From assembly GCA_003156695.1 (NCBI GenBank), contig PMHN01000007.1, forward strand, positions 1-6,317: 6,317 nucleotides of DNA, read 5' to 3'. Source of the stretch: Gammaproteobacteria bacterium (GTDB lineage: Bacteria; Pseudomonadota; Gammaproteobacteria; Steroidobacterales; Steroidobacteraceae). Both the position numbers and the translations under genes were made by a program. Positions within the stretch are counted from its first letter, which is position 1, and the number at the start of each line of letters is the position of its first letter. Below the pieces are notes generated by a model. That model had not been told where the DNA came from. It searched no databases and saw only the letters and a program-made list of their open reading frames with translations. This document shows, in pieces, positions 1 through 5,877 of this stretch.

Positions 1-491
1 ATTTGATTGGTTCTCGGATCGAAACGATAGAGCGCGGGGGGCTGTTCGGACACCTGGCGGCCACCTTCGTAGTCCGTTTGAATCCCATACAGCGGGTCGG
101 TAAACCAAATCGTTCCGTCCGCTTTGACGATCACATCGTTGGGAGAGTTAAGACGACGGCCCGCGTGGCGATCAACCAAGCGCGTAACGCTGCCGTCAAG
201 TTCGGTGCGAAACACGCACCGTTCGCGATGCGAGCAGCTGATGAGCCGACCCTGTCGGTCGCGCGCCTGCCCATTCGCATACCCCGATGGCGCGCGATAC
301 ACCGATACGCCTTGTCCCTCGATCCAGCGCATCGTTCGGTCGCGCGGTAAATCCTGAAACAACAGGCACCCCGCATCGCCCACCCACACCAGCCCCTCGA
401 TCCAACGAAAACCAGTCGCTAGTTCCTCAAGGCTCGCGTTGGCAAGAAGGTAGTGCGCGAATCGTGGATCATAGACCTCGAACCCGTCCAT
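1..491 (-). CDS. SMP-30/gluconolactonase-type lactonase (C-terminus beyond window)
   Basis: Probable calcium- or zinc-dependent sugar lactonase of the six-bladed beta-propeller SMP-30/gluconolactonase/LRE family, hydrolysing an aldonolactone such as glucono-1,5-lactone to the acid. About 163 residues are visible; the family is usually near 300, so the C-terminal half lies beyond base 1. The ATG at 489-491 starts MDGFEVYDPRF. A WIEGLVW segment (residues 30-36) carries Glu32, matching the family's first metal ligand. GQARDRQGRLISCSH follows near residues 67-81, then NSPNDVIV (115-122), with Asn118 as the second metal ligand, and IWFTDPLYG (128-136), the usual propeller signature. The third ligand (Asp) is outside the window. 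It is the last visible gene of a minus-strand operon, starting 4 bases after the stop of the cupin gene. I see no strong Shine-Dalgarno, which suggests translational coupling. Family is confident; the exact lactone is inferred from the dehydrogenase genes nearby. Confidence 0.9.
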   Translation of the reverse strand, partial: MDGFEVYDPRFAHYLLANASLEELATGFRWIEGLVWVGDAGCLLFQDLPRDRTMRWIEGQGVSVYRAPSGYANGQARDRQGRLISCSHRERCVFRTELDGSVTRLVDRHAGRRLNSPNDVIVKADGTIWFTDPLYGIQTDYEGGRQVSEQPPALYRFDPRTNQ

Positions 492-495
492 TGGC

Positions 496-939
496 TTAAC
501 GAAACCCGCAAGCGGTCGCCGGCGCGCTTGTAGCGTCGAACTGCACCAGCATCAACACCGCGGGTGCCTCGCCGACCGTACCCGAACGATGCCCGCGTCT
601 GCCTTCGATCTGGCGACAGTGTTGGTCGCCGCCGAAGGAGATGTCGCCGCAACCCAGTTCGATGCGAGTCCCGTCCATCGACTCGACAAACCACCGACCC
701 GACAGGGGGATAATCCATTGTGGTTTTGGGTTTTCATGCCAATCACCCTCCCATGCCTGCGGGAGCACCGTCGTCAACACCGACACTGAGCCGCGGATCG
801 CCTTCCCCAGCCATTGCGGCGCGGCGGAAGGTTGGATCGCCTTGAGCTCGAATTCTGTCATCGTGCAATGTGTTTGATGGCTAACGCCTTCAGCGTCGGT
901 CCATAAGTGCCAATAATGGACGGTGGGTGATTCCGGCAT
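496..939 (-). CDS. Small cupin-domain protein
   Basis: A 147-residue protein with a single cupin-like beta-barrel. Visible features are WHENPKPQWIIPLSGRW (residues 67-83, His68), typical of cupin motif 1; DGTRIELGCGDI (89-100), with the turn glycines before the second motif; GGDQHC (103-108); and GHRS (116-119, His117). No enzyme family is identifiable; relatives are usually annotated only as cupin-domain proteins and may bind a metal or small ligand. I chose the ATG at 937-939 because an AGGAG at 951-955 lies 11 bases upstream and because the longer in-frame start at 1086 would overlap the DoxX gene by about 140 bases. It sits between the DoxX gene (8-base gap) and the lactonase (4-base gap), so it is very likely co-transcribed. 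A catalytic isomerase-like role and a sugar-sensing role are equally open. Confidence 0.82.
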   Translation of the reverse strand: MPESPTVHYWHLWTDAEGVSHQTHCTMTEFELKAIQPSAAPQWLGKAIRGSVSVLTTVLPQAWEGDWHENPKPQWIIPLSGRWFVESMDGTRIELGCGDISFGGDQHCRQIEGRRGHRSGTVGEAPAVLMLVQFDATSAPATACGFR

Positions 940-947
940 GGGCGGGT

Positions 948-1415
948 TTACTCCTGATGGAAGTCTGCATACGGATGTGAGGAGGAGAGCGGATGATTGA
1001 GAAACCGTTGCACTCCGGGCGCGTTGGTTCCAAAAGCGAGTAAAAAGAAGCCACCCGCTAACGCCAAATTCTTTAAGAAATCCCAAAATACATCCCGGCC
1101 ACCACTATTGCCGCGGAATCGAAAATCCGGTGCCTTCCAGAACGGCTTCCACACGATCGCGGTGACGATACAATAGATCGCGAGGATGCACGCGGCGAGC
1201 CGATCCGCGATACCCGTCAGAATCGCGGTCGACATCACCACTTCAACGAGACAACCGACGCCGATGAGGACCTTCGCAAGCCAGGGCAGAGCAACGGCTT
1301 GGGAAGCTTGAGCGACAGCTTGATTGAAGTTTAAAAGCTTATCGAGCGCACTGAAGGGTAGGAAAAGTAGTACGAGCAAGCAGCGTGCAATGATCACAAT
1401 GAAGGTGCTCATCAT
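948..1415 (-). CDS. DoxX-family integral membrane protein
   Basis: A 155-residue protein with the four-helix layout of the DoxX/DoxD-like family. Predicted membrane segments are near residues 5-21, 47-70, 73-90 and 113-130. A polar loop of about 20 residues (WKAPDFRFRGNSGGRDVFWD) joins helices 3 and 4, and the tail is polar. The FxPFSALDKLLNF stretch after helix 1 and the FLKNLALAGGFFLL stretch in helix 4 are family-like. Members occur beside oxidoreductases and are thought to exchange electrons with the quinone pool, but few are characterised biochemically. It is the first gene of the minus-strand operon that continues into the cupin and the lactonase. Two consecutive ATG codons (1413-1415 and 1410-1412) could start it; a G-rich stretch just upstream is a weak ribosome site. 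The context suggests, as inference, a membrane partner for the sugar-oxidising enzymes. Confidence 0.88.
   Translation of the reverse strand: MMSTFIVIIARCLLVLLFLPFSALDKLLNFNQAVAQASQAVALPWLAKVLIGVGCLVEVVMSTAILTGIADRLAACILAIYCIVTAIVWKPFWKAPDFRFRGNSGGRDVFWDFLKNLALAGGFFLLAFGTNAPGVQRFLNHPLSSSHPYADFHQE
951..955 (-). promoter_or_regulatory. Shine-Dalgarno of the cupin gene
   Basis: AGGAG on the minus strand lies inside the last sense codons of the DoxX gene (His-Gln-Glu-stop) and 11 bases before the cupin ATG. It decides the start of the cupin and implies that the two genes are translationally coupled. Confidence 0.6.
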
Positions 1416-1522
1416 CCCTATCCCCCAGTCGCCCCTCAGTTACACTGAAAGCCGCGTCGGTTTCAACAAATATTGTACCCCGAATGAGTATCGGCTTCGG
1501 TGTACGACAATAGGAGGACATC
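1416..1522. promoter_or_regulatory. Divergent control region between the two operons
   Basis: This 107-base gap must hold the promoters of both the DoxX-cupin-lactonase operon and the SDR-GMC operon. On the minus strand TACAAT (1472-1477) is a good -10 match about 57 bases before the DoxX start, but no convincing -35 lies 16-18 bases upstream, which would fit an activator-dependent promoter. A short interrupted dyad, CCGA/TCGG with a 7-base spacer (1480-1494), lies between the two sets of signals and could be part of an operator. No clear plus-strand sigma-70 promoter was found. The divergent position is direct; the individual elements are weak. Confidence 0.4.
1512..1517 (+). promoter_or_regulatory. 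Shine-Dalgarno AGGAGG of the SDR gene
   Basis: A perfect AGGAGG sits 5 bases before a GTG codon at 1523. It fixes the non-ATG start of the dehydrogenase and is the strongest ribosome site in the window. Confidence 0.85.
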
Positions 1523-2380
1523 GTGTCAGCATCGACCCCATCGGACCCTCAGGCCTCCGGCGCACCTGACGTCAAAATTCACCCGCTATTGACGGGACAA
1601 AAAGCGCTCGTCACCGGCGCCAATTCCGGAATCGGCCGCGGCGTCGCGATTGCCCTAGGTCGAGCGGGCGCGGATGTCATGGTCAATTACGTGGCTGGTG
1701 ACGAATCCGCTCACGCAGTCGTCAAGGAAATATGTGGTTGCGGCGTCAAAGCGATTGCCTATCAGGCGGATGTGTCTTCGGAAGAGCAAGTGGCGGGGAT
1801 GTTCAGGCACCTGATCCAGGAATTTGGCACGGTCGATATTTTAGTCAACAACGCTGGACTGCAGCGCGATGCGGCGTTTCGAGACATGACACTGGCGCAG
1901 TGGAATACCGTGCTCGGCGTGAATCTCACCGGGCAGTGCCTGTGCGCGCGTGAGGCGATTCGGGAATTCTTACGACGGGGCGTAGTCCCCGCTGTATCCT
2001 GCGCCGCAGGCAAGATCATCTGCATGAGTTCCGTCCATCAGGAAATTCCCTGGGGAGGTCATGCCAATTACGCGACTTCCAAGGGCGGCATCAAGCTCTT
2101 GATGGAAAGCCTGGCTCAGGAGGTCGCGCCCCTGCGCATTCGTGTCAACGGGATCGCCCCCGGTGCTGTTCGCACACCGATCAATACCTCCGCCTGGCAG
2201 ACCCCGGAAGCGTATACCGAGCTCATGAAGCTGGTGCCGTATGGGCGGATCGGCGAACCCGAAGACATTGCGCGCGCGGCAATCTGGCTCGCCTCCGATC
2301 AGTCAGATTACGTGGTCGGCACGACTTTATTCGTGGACGGTGGCATGACGCTGTACCCGGGCTTCTCGACCGGCGGTTGA
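1523..2380 (+). CDS. SDR-family glucose 1-dehydrogenase-like enzyme
   Basis: A 285-residue classical short-chain dehydrogenase that most resembles bacterial glucose 1-dehydrogenase, oxidising beta-D-glucose (or another aldose) to the 1,5-lactone with NAD(P)+ in the cytoplasm. The cofactor motif TGANSGIG is at residues 31-38, NNAG at 109-112, and the catalytic set is Ser170, Tyr183 (YATSK) and Lys187. MSSVHQEIPW after the catalytic Ser and the end LFVDGGMTLYPGF match the hallmark segments of Bacillus glucose dehydrogenase. About 25 N-terminal residues precede the usual start of the fold, but the strong AGGAGG before the GTG supports them. The stretch before Ser170 (RRGVVPAVSCAAGK) is slightly long and Cys-containing. 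It leads a plus-strand pair, with the GMC gene starting 15 bases after its stop, and diverges from the lactonase operon, whose product would consume its lactone. The fold is certain; glucose as the true substrate is likely but unproven. Confidence 0.92.
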   Translation: MSASTPSDPQASGAPDVKIHPLLTGQKALVTGANSGIGRGVAIALGRAGADVMVNYVAGDESAHAVVKEICGCGVKAIAYQADVSSEEQVAGMFRHLIQEFGTVDILVNNAGLQRDAAFRDMTLAQWNTVLGVNLTGQCLCAREAIREFLRRGVVPAVSCAAGKIICMSSVHQEIPWGGHANYATSKGGIKLLMESLAQEVAPLRIRVNGIAPGAVRTPINTSAWQTPEAYTELMKLVPYGRIGEPEDIARAAIWLASDQSDYVVGTTLFVDGGMTLYPGFSTGG

Positions 2381-2395
2381 CGGTTGGCGAACCGG

Positions 2396-3979
2396 ATGTC
2401 CGACGACCACTTCGATGTGATCGTGATCGGCAGCGGTCCCGGTGGCGCTGCGCTGGCTCAGAAGTTAGGCCCCACCGGAAAGCGGATACTCCTTATTGAA
2501 CGCGGCGGCTATCTGCCCCGTTCACCAGCAAACTGGGACTCTCGGACCGTGTTCGTTGAGGGTGCCTATCAGACGAAGGAAATCTGGTACGGCGCTGACG
2601 GTCGCAGTTTCCATCCCGGCCTGCATTACTACGTGGGAGGAAACTCCAAGGTCTACGGCGCCGCCTTGTTCCGGCTGCGAGAACGGGACTTCGACGAGGT
2701 GCGTCATAAGGAGGGTATTTCGCCGGCATGGCCAGTCAAATACGATGAGTTTGAGCCTTTCTATGCCGAGGCGGAGCGGCTCTTTCACGTGCACGGTCAG
2801 CGGGGCGAGGATCCAACGGAACCGCGATCGAGTGGGCCGTACCCTTATCCACCCGTGTCTCACGAGCCGGCGATTCAAGCGCTCAGCGCCAGTATGACCA
2901 AGAACGGATTGCATCCATTCCATCTTCCGTTAGGAATTTTACTGGAAGAAGAGAGCGGCAGGCCAACGCCGACCAGCATCTGCATTCGTTGCGATGCGTT
3001 CGACGGCTTTCCGTGCCCGCTGAACGGCAAAGCGGATGCTCAGGTTGTGTGTGTGGATCCTGCTCTCAAAGCGCATCCGAATTTAACGCTGCTCGTCGGC
3101 GCCTACGTCGTTAGATTGGAAACGGATGTGACTGGCCGATGCATCAGGCGCGTCCACGTACTCAGACACGGGCAACAGGAACGCTATTCCGCCGACATTG
3201 TTGTGGTTGCCTGCGGCGCACTATCCTCAGCCCTGCTGTTATTGCGATCGAAGAGTGAGAAGCATCCAAACGGTCTTGCCAATGGCTCCGGACAAGTCGG
3301 TCGCAATTACATGCGGCACAATCAGTCCGTCTTGATGGCATTGATGCGCGAGCCCAACGATACCGTTTTTCAAAAGACCTTGGCCGTAAGCGATTATTAT
3401 TTTGGCGCCGATGACTGGGAGTATCCCTTAGGTTTGATTCAAATGTGTGCTGCTTCGCACGGCGCCCAGATACGCGGCGAGCTCCTGCCGCGCTGGCTGG
3501 AGTGGCTACCGAAATTACCTTTCGAGTTGATGGCGCGCCATTCAATGGATTTTTGGTTATCGAGCGAAGACCTACCGTGTCCTGAAAATCGGATCTACTA
3601 TGATGGAGATCGGGTGGTGCTCGATATACGTGCGGGCAATAGCGAAGCGCACCACCGCCTTAAGAAAAAACTTGAGCAAATCTTGAGCACAGCCGGAGCG
3701 TATCCCGCACTTCTTGAGCGCAGTCTCTACTTCGGTCAGAACATTCCCATTGGCGGTACTGCGCATCAAGCGGGAACGGCTCGCTTCGGTTCGAATCCGG
3801 CAACTTCTGTTCTTGATCTGGACTGCAAGACTCACGAACTCGATAACCTATATCTTGTCGATGCGAGTTTTTTCCCGTCGATTGGCGCGGTAAATCCGAC
3901 GCTGACCATTATCGCCAACGCACTTCGCGTTGCGCAGCGGATCCAGGAGCGACTCGGCCCGACCGCACCGCGACGATAG
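2396..3979 (+). CDS. FAD-dependent GMC-family oxidoreductase
   Basis: A 527-residue glucose-methanol-choline family flavoprotein, full length for the family, oxidising an alcohol or sugar. Features in order are the FAD dinucleotide motif GSGPGG (residues 12-17), Glu35 in IERGG for the ADP ribose, the GMC signature region HYYVGGNSKVYGAA (77-90), a second FAD segment VVVACGALSSALLLL (269-283), and the C-terminal active site with His457 (GGTAHQAGT) and Asn500 (GAVNPTLTI). A cysteine cluster, C-x2-C-x7-C at 196/199/207 within ICIRCDAFDGFPCP, lies before the KADA segment. I see no signal peptide or Tat motif. The ATG at 2396 is preferred because MSDDHFDVIVIG is the usual family beginning; a TTG at 2384 would add four residues and leave only 3 bases after the SDR stop. 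Close linkage to the dehydrogenase suggests a glucose, gluconate or polyol substrate, which is inferred. The electron acceptor is unknown. Confidence 0.92.
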   Translation: MSDDHFDVIVIGSGPGGAALAQKLGPTGKRILLIERGGYLPRSPANWDSRTVFVEGAYQTKEIWYGADGRSFHPGLHYYVGGNSKVYGAALFRLRERDFDEVRHKEGISPAWPVKYDEFEPFYAEAERLFHVHGQRGEDPTEPRSSGPYPYPPVSHEPAIQALSASMTKNGLHPFHLPLGILLEEESGRPTPTSICIRCDAFDGFPCPLNGKADAQVVCVDPALKAHPNLTLLVGAYVVRLETDVTGRCIRRVHVLRHGQQERYSADIVVVACGALSSALLLLRSKSEKHPNGLANGSGQVGRNYMRHNQSVLMALMREPNDTVFQKTLAVSDYYFGADDWEYPLGLIQMCAASHGAQIRGELLPRWLEWLPKLPFELMARHSMDFWLSSEDLPCPENRIYYDGDRVVLDIRAGNSEAHHRLKKKLEQILSTAGAYPALLERSLYFGQNIPIGGTAHQAGTARFGSNPATSVLDLDCKTHELDNLYLVDASFFPSIGAVNPTLTIIANALRVAQRIQERLGPTAPRR

Positions 3980-4186
3980 CGCGGCGTCCACGGGCGGACC
4001 GCGAACGGTGCGCTGGCGTCCGCAGGGTGGCTCGCGCAATTAGGCGCTGCTGTGCCAGTACCGCTTCAGTGGAACAGTGCTGAGAGCCCATATGAAGAGT
4101 CGAGGTAATGGGCGGCGCGGCCCACGAGCCCGCTTCCAAAGTTGCATCACGGAATGAATCGGGCGCGGTCGTACGCGATCCGGTGC
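3980..4186. other. Convergent intergenic gap
   Basis: This 207-base GC-rich gap lies between the stop of the GMC gene and the stop of the Crp/Fnr gene. No reading frame here looks like a real gene. A terminator would be expected between convergent genes, but I find only a weak 6-base dyad (3994-3999 with 4018-4023, 18-base loop) and no T-run, so none is called. Confidence 0.5.
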
Positions 4187-4978
4187 CTAATGCACTCCCC
4201 GGAGGAGCAGGTTTGCGACGCGATATCCAGGCAGTCGCGCGACGTCGGCAGATCGTTCCTGCAAGCGATCGCTCTCGCGCTTCACTACGCCGTAACACTC
4301 GCAACAATGTGCTTCGAGAGCTGCCCGATTGATGACCGTTATGTGACCGCGGTGGTAGTGAATAACACCCGATCTCTGCAGCTCGCGCGCCGCCTTGGTC
4401 ACGCCGTCACGCCACACTCCCAGTAGGTTGGCTAACGTACCATGCGTCAAGGTCACCTCGTCCGCATTCCCGCGATCTAGGCTCAACAGCAACCGACGAC
4501 AGATTCGTTGTTCAATGGAGTGGCGTCGATTGCAGACGGCCGTCTGCGCTATTTGCGTGATCAGTGCCTGCGCGTATCGAAGCAACAGCTGCTGCGTTGC
4601 GACACCGTGCATGAGCTCCGCGTGGAGTAACCGGCTCGTCAGACGGTAGGCCCACCCCTCGCTCTGCACGATAGCCCGGCTTGCCATCGTTCCGCCGCCC
4701 ATTAACACGGAGACGCCAACGAACCCGTCGTTGCCAACGACGGCGAACTCGGCCGATCGGCCGTCCGTCAACACGTACGAGAGCGAAATAATCGATGTCG
4801 TGGGGAAGTACACATGTCCGCGCTGCGTGTTCGGCTCGTAGACGATATGACCGAGCGGCATGAACACCGGCTCAATCGCTCGATGCAACCGTTGCCATTC
4901 GATCGCCGAGAGCGCCGAGAGCGCCGAGAGCAGCTTGTTCCGGCACGGAGTACCAACCATAGGTGCGGTTCGCGGCAT
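4187..4978 (-). CDS. Crp/Fnr-family transcriptional regulator
   Basis: A 263-residue regulator from the ATG at 4978. An N-terminal cyclic-nucleotide-binding-like beta-barrel spans about residues 20-120 (MPLGHIVYEP, HVYFPTTSIISL, AEFAVVGNDGFVGV). A dimerisation helix follows (LLLRYAQALITQIAQTAVCNRRHS, about 131-154), then a winged helix-turn-helix (VTLTHGTLANLLGVWRDGVTKAARELQRSGVI, about 175-206; wing HYHRGHITVINR). The cysteines do not form the Fnr iron-sulfur pattern, and the classical cAMP-contact residues are not apparent, so the ligand is unknown. Relatives I recall have Arg-Arg in the GVRREGVT stretch of the recognition helix; here it is Trp189-Arg. Starts are uncertain: a GTG at 5032 gives 281 residues, ATGs at 4978 and 4960 are shorter, and none has a good ribosome site. 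It is convergent with the sugar operon and divergent from the GH15 relic; control of either is inference. Confidence 0.87.
   Translation of the reverse strand: MPRTAPMVGTPCRNKLLSALSALSAIEWQRLHRAIEPVFMPLGHIVYEPNTQRGHVYFPTTSIISLSYVLTDGRSAEFAVVGNDGFVGVSVLMGGGTMASRAIVQSEGWAYRLTSRLLHAELMHGVATQQLLLRYAQALITQIAQTAVCNRRHSIEQRICRRLLLSLDRGNADEVTLTHGTLANLLGVWRDGVTKAARELQRSGVIHYHRGHITVINRAALEAHCCECYGVVKRESDRLQERSADVARLPGYRVANLLLRGVH
4905..4931. repeat. Three tandem 9-base repeats inside the regulator gene
   Basis: GCCGAGAGC occurs three times without interruption. Read on the minus strand it is in frame with the Crp/Fnr gene and gives a Leu-Ser-Ala triple just before the sensor domain. Copy number could vary by slippage without breaking the frame, lengthening or shortening the N-terminal helix by three residues. 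Confidence 0.85.
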
Positions 4979-5104
4979 GCGCAAGTTGTTCCCGTCAGGT
5001 GACGCGGGAGTCCAAGTCGACGATGGTGACACTCTACGCTGTTTTGGCGGGCCAGTACGCGCGGTATGTAGATCGGACCTGGCGACCGGTCAACCTGCCA
5101 ACGA

Positions 5105-5146
5105 AGCAGAAGCCGTGAGCGCGCAGCCCGGCAGCCGGCTTCTGCT
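5105..5146. repeat. 11-base perfect inverted repeat upstream of the GH15 relic
   Basis: AGCAGAAGCCG (5105-5115) is exactly complementary to CGGCTTCTGCT (5136-5146), with a 20-base GC-rich loop. It lies in the 204-base gap between the Crp/Fnr start and the glucoamylase relic. In RNA it would form a stable stem-loop; no T-run follows on either strand, so it is not a classic terminator. It could be an operator, a leader structure or the remains of a mobile-element end. Confidence 0.6.
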
Positions 5147-5182
5147 GGCGGACGCGGATCGCACGCTGGTGCTGCGCCGTCC

Positions 5183-5443
5183 TTGGTCTCGCTCGGGGTT
5201 GTTACGGCGATCTTGTTAACAAGTAATCCGGCTACCGGCAGTCCCGGGATCGATCCGCGCTGGACACGCAGCGATAAGGACGGCGTGGGGACCGCTTACT
5301 CAGCTTTGAGTCGGGTGTGGCTTACGGTCTCCAAAGGCATTCTGAATGATGTCTACTACCCGACCGTCGACCGCCCGCAGAGCCACGATCTGCAATATCT
5401 CATCAGCGACGGGGAAATTTTTTCTGCGACGAACGGAATTTGA
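5183..5443 (+). pseudogene. Truncated, frameshifted GH15 glucoamylase (N-terminal remnant)
   Basis: An 86-codon frame from a TTG at 5183 encodes the beginning of a bacterial glycoside hydrolase family 15 glucoamylase, which releases glucose from the non-reducing ends of alpha-glucans. The segment SPGIDPRWTRSDKDGVGTAY, then SRVWLTVSKGILNDVYYPTVD and HDLQYLISDGEIF (about residues 20-81), matches the start of the N-terminal beta-sandwich domain. Family members are usually 600-800 residues, so about a tenth is left and no catalytic residue is present. The frame breaks at a run of six T (5418-5423). One extra T would read IFFCDERNL, the expected continuation, but even that frame stops at 5494-5496 and its later residues no longer look like GH15. 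The gene therefore has at least a 1-base loss plus a larger deletion. The first 15 or so residues (VSLGVVTAILL) are hydrophobic and could be part of a secretion signal. Confidence 0.82.
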
Positions 5444-5877
5444 ACAACAGGCACGAGTGCCTGCCGAAGCTAAGCTCGCTCGTCGACCAACACTGACATC
5501 TCACAAGCGGCTCTGCATTGCGTTTCGAACCGTATCGCCGCAGCTTCATGGAAGCCCACTACGAATGGCATTTGTAGGATAGCGCACAGACCGTTCCCCG
5601 CGGCGCGGCTAACCTTTTGACGTTAAATTCCTTCGAGCGCCCCGCAAGCTCGCGAGAAGGTCAGTATGAATGCACCACGAAAACCCAACATAAGGACTCC
5701 GACTCCACAGCCGGACGACCAGACGCTTCACTCGAGGCGTTGCGACAATGCGCCGAGTTCGCACAGCCCCATTCTCACTCGGAGCCCGAAGCGGATAGCT
5801 CAGCACGTCGCCCGATCACTCACTCCCCGATACGTGATCCGGGCTTCGGTCTACTCAGGTGGCCAGCAGAACCCGCT
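5444..5877. other. Gene-poor stretch between the GH15 relic and the right-edge gene
   Basis: About 430 bases in which I recognise no gene. The plus-strand frame of the right-edge protein is open from 5578, but it has no ATG before 5878 and its predicted residues (rich in Ser, Pro, Arg, His) do not look like a folded domain. Frame-shifted pieces at 5497-5577 are also unrecognised. I see no tRNA-like fold, transposase remnant or clear promoter. It may be degraded sequence left after loss of most of the glucoamylase gene. Confidence 0.45.
5448..5463. repeat. Short inverted repeat at the end of GH15 similarity
   Basis: CAGGCAC-GA-GTGCCTG is a perfect 7-base inverted repeat with a 2-base centre. 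It begins about five bases after the last codons that still resemble GH15 in the shifted frame, so it may mark the deletion junction. Arms this short do occur by chance. Confidence 0.4.

Noticed and set aside
496..1086. A longer 196-codon version of the cupin gene
   Set aside because: The extra 49 residues overlap the DoxX gene in another frame, look non-cupin, and the internal ATG at 937-939 has an AGGAG upstream.
2493..2923. Open frames of up to 133 codons on both strands inside the GMC gene
   Set aside because: They are out-of-frame shadows of a gene with clear motifs throughout; their residues are Arg- and Pro-rich with no domain.
3162..3545. A 127-codon minus-strand frame under the GMC gene
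   Set aside because: It lies wholly antisense to conserved GMC sequence, and its composition is typical of a shadow frame.
3994..4023. A dyad as a terminator between the convergent genes
   Set aside because: The arms are only 6 bases, the loop is 18 bases and no T-run follows on either strand.
3909..4332. Frames on both strands crossing the convergent gap and the regulator's end
   Set aside because: No recognisable domain, Arg/Ser-rich residues, and overlap with the well-supported Crp/Fnr and GMC genes.
5033..5219. A plus-strand frame reading SRLLLADADRTLVLRRPW before the GH15 relic
   Set aside because: It resembles real protein locally, but no family could be named, it is in a different frame from the relic, and it overlaps the 11-base inverted repeat; not enough support for a gene.
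5443..5454. A 12-base direct repeat shared with 358-369 (AACAACAGGCAC)
   Set aside because: About one exact 12-base match is expected by chance in a window of this size, and the copies share no flanking similarity.
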